NCBI RefSeq assembly: GCF_023217965.1
Contig: NZ_JALPSC010000001.1
Coordinates: 620,001-684,000, forward strand
Source of the DNA: Prevotella sp. E13-27
GTDB lineage: Bacteria > Bacteroidota > Bacteroidia > Bacteroidales > Bacteroidaceae
Length of the DNA: 64,000 bases
Direction of reading: 5' to 3'
Shown here: positions 62,211 to 64,000 of the stretch, piece by piece
Numbering within the stretch: position 1 is the first letter of the stretch
How the letters are laid out: the number at the start of each line of letters is the position of its first letter
Translations under genes and position numbers: made by a program
Notes under the pieces: generated by a model
What the model was told of the DNA's origin: nothing
The model's input: only the letters and a program-made list of their open reading frames with translations
Database searches by the model: none

Positions 62211-64000
62211 TTGCGTACACGGCCATTCTCCTTGATGATTATCAGGCCACGAGCTGTGGCAGAAGCGCGACGTCCATCAACAGTAAAGAACGAAGCCTTG
62301 ACATCATTTGAAGAAACAGGCATCAGACGGATACCCTCGGTATAGTCACCATTGAGTGGCATCTTCACGCCATCCCATGATGTAAGCTGATCAATATCGG
62401 CAAAGCCATAGAGGAAAGCCTCGTTCTTGGGAACGGTGTAATAGCCTTCGGCATAGTCAGCATCTGTAAGCTCACGGAAGTTGCTGTTCTCAATAACAAT
62501 GGTGCCGACAGCGCCTTCCTCGAAGCTATAGATAGGCTGAGTGGTGAAGCTGCCTGTAAGGGTATTACGACCTTCCTTTGGCAGTTTGACAGCATCGCCA
62601 CTGGTGAAGAACAGTGCTGTCTTATAATCAGAATGGAAGACTGCCGGATAGCCTGCGGCAATACTCTCAATAGGCTCAAGACAGATGTAGCGCTTGTCGC
62701 CATCGGTGAGTCCACCAGCCACCTCATAGAGCTGAACATCGCTGGTCACACTTACAGCCTGAGGCAGACAGATGGTGCCCCAGAAGTCGCCTTCCACAGC
62801 TGCACTACGCGTATTAACCGGCAAGTAGTATAGCACGAAGTCAGTAGCACACCACCATCCTTCGCGATTGTCGCCCTTGCCACTACTATTTGTCCACGAG
62901 CCTTCCTGAGCACCCGTCTTAGAGCTTTCGAAGCCCACTGTTAGCGTCTCGCCATCGGCAAGATAGAGGGGCTGGGTGATAAGACGCTCCCATGCTTCGC
63001 TATCTGCCACATCGGGATGGTCGAAAAGATCGCAGGTGAGCAGTGGGGTATTATTGGTCACTGTTCCGTTGGTGATATAACCATGCTGGTCTGACAGACA
63101 GCCGTGCTGCGTAGTGGCGCGACAAACAAGATAGTAGAAGCCTGCGGGCAGGTTATTTACTTCCTGTTTGATGCCAAGAGTCTTATCGCCAACCTCAGCT
63201 GTTGGCACGCTCCACCAGGCATTCCAGCATGTGGTGCCAAGGACTGTGTTCTTACGCTGGTCGCCACCAGTATAGGTACTGGTTACGACCCAACCTGTTG
63301 TAGAGGCGAAGTTTGAGTTCTGAACAGACTGAACAGCAGAGAATCCCTTATATGCGTTGAGAGCCTTTGACAGAGCGGTATAGACAGGCTTCACCTCAGC
63401 AGCAGTGCTGATAGCATTGACCTGTTCTATAAGGGGCTTAAGTTCTGTAGTATTGGGAAGACGATTGTTGATGAGGCCTTCGGCACGTCCGACAAGTACG
63501 CGAAGCTCTGGAATATATGAGAGAGCATCCAACGCATTATCGACAGCGTCGTCGAGAGCCTTAAACGTCTCAGCATCGGTAGCAGCAGGGGTATCGATAG
63601 CTGCCTGCACCTCTGCATTGAGAGCTGGTAGTATGGTGTTATATTTTATAAATGTACGCGCGCGAAGAAGAGCCTTCTCCACACCGTCAGTGAACGCCTC
63701 TTCACGAGTGTTAAAGAGTCGGCAGAGAACGAACTTGTCCATGCGTGCCTTGTCCATATTACGGAAAGAGATGGCTATCTCTGTTTTATCGCCAACATTA
63801 AAATTACCATCCTCCATAAGCCAGTTTGTCGTTGCTCTTGTAGTAAACAGAGTGGTGGTACCAGCCTTTACGGTCTGGTTGGAACCACCAGCATTGCTAA
63901 GCATCACAGAGAAATAGTAGTGTGACTGTGGCTCAACAGTAAATTTCTTATAAAGACAGGCGGCTGTCGTTTCGGCACCATTTACCCAAGAGAGGAGATG
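62195..64000 (-). CDS. secreted jelly-roll-like protein, N-terminus beyond the window
   Basis: The frame stays open from the stop at 62195 to the right edge, so an ATG at 63907 is unlikely to be the true start. About 602 residues are visible. A helical segment (NAEVQAAIDTPAATDAE) is followed by one beta module like those of the 57836 protein: SVQNSNFASTTGW, then GIKQEVNNLPAGFYYLVCRA, then GWWCATDFVLYYL. The C-terminus (ASFFTVDGRRAS, ARGLIIIKENG) is again sorting-domain-like. It is probably a paralogue of the 57836 gene and of the same surface system. Ligand and activity are unknown. Confidence 0.75.
   Translation of the reverse strand, partial: HLLSWVNGAETTAACLYKKFTVEPQSHYYFSVMLSNAGGSNQTVKAGTTTLFTTRATTNWLMEDGNFNVGDKTEIAISFRNMDKARMDKFVLCRLFNTREEAFTDGVEKALLRARTFIKYNTILPALNAEVQAAIDTPAATDAETFKALDDAVDNALDALSYIPELRVLVGRAEGLINNRLPNTTELKPLIEQVNAISTAAEVKPVYTALSKALNAYKGFSAVQSVQNSNFASTTGWVVTSTYTGGDQRKNTVLGTTCWNAWWSVPTAEVGDKTLGIKQEVNNLPAGFYYLVCRATTQHGCLSDQHGYITNGTVTNNTPLLTCDLFDHPDVADSEAWERLITQPLYLADGETLTVGFESSKTGAQEGSWTNSSGKGDNREGWWCATDFVLYYLPVNTRSAAVEGDFWGTICLPQAVSVTSDVQLYEVAGGLTDGDKRYICLEPIESIAAGYPAVFHSDYKTALFFTSGDAVKLPKEGRNTLTGSFTTQPIYSFEEGAVGTIVIENSNFRELTDADYAEGYYTVPKNEAFLYGFADIDQLTSWDGVKMPLNGDYTEGIRLMPVSSNDVKASFFTVDGRRASATARGLIIIKENGRVRKAFKN

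Overview
The window looks like the chromosome of a Prevotella-type member of the Bacteroidota. It carries four SusC/SusD pairs, lipoproteins with acidic residues directly after the lipid-bearing cysteine, and secreted proteins whose C-termini resemble type IX secretion sorting domains. It also has many copies of the Bacteroidota -7 promoter box TAnnTTTG (mostly followed by C or CA) and few good Shine-Dalgarno sequences. No tRNA, rRNA, transposase or CRISPR array was recognised.

Region 1 (1-2035, minus strand) holds a DnaQ-like exonuclease, a RhuM-Fic fusion protein, a 28-codon remnant of an exonuclease tail, and a second frameshifted exonuclease copy that runs off the left edge. Region 2 (2040-6290) is housekeeping: cysS (minus) and rnr (plus), with a promoter-plus-terminator unit of about 60 nt that looks like a small RNA. 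Region 3 (6291-13513) is an accessory island between rnr and sufB. It contains a decayed RHS-core fragment, a type III restriction-modification pair (mod, res), an unusual long inverted repeat in front of mod, a second small-RNA candidate, a KilA-N protein, and palindromic and 21-bp tandem repeats. sufB (13514-15022) follows without sufC or sufD.

Regions 4 and 6 are two copies of one seven-gene operon: FAS1 lipoprotein, SusC, SusD, FAS1 lipoprotein, FAS1 or related lipoprotein, SusC, SusD. Copy A runs left to right (15240-30920) and is followed by a secreted protein (31116-33872). Copy B runs right to left (57477-39963) and is preceded by two large secreted jelly-roll-like proteins (61792-57836, and a partial gene 64000-62195). 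The copies converge on region 5, the conserved rimP-nusA-infB operon plus a DUF3298 lipoprotein (39854-33953). Neither copy contains a glycosidase, lyase, peptidase, sigma/anti-sigma pair or hybrid two-component sensor, so these are not ordinary polysaccharide utilisation loci. I infer a surface machine in which FAS1 lipoproteins and SusD lids work with two TonB-dependent transporters on an unknown ligand.

Intergenic DNA is rich in repeats: arrays with 21- or 22-bp period in unrelated sequences, a dense 9-10 bp CTAG array, and a GC-rich palindromic element found both between genes and in frame inside two SusD signal peptides. A strong terminator-like hairpin lies between the rimP promoter and the rimP start and looks like an attenuator.
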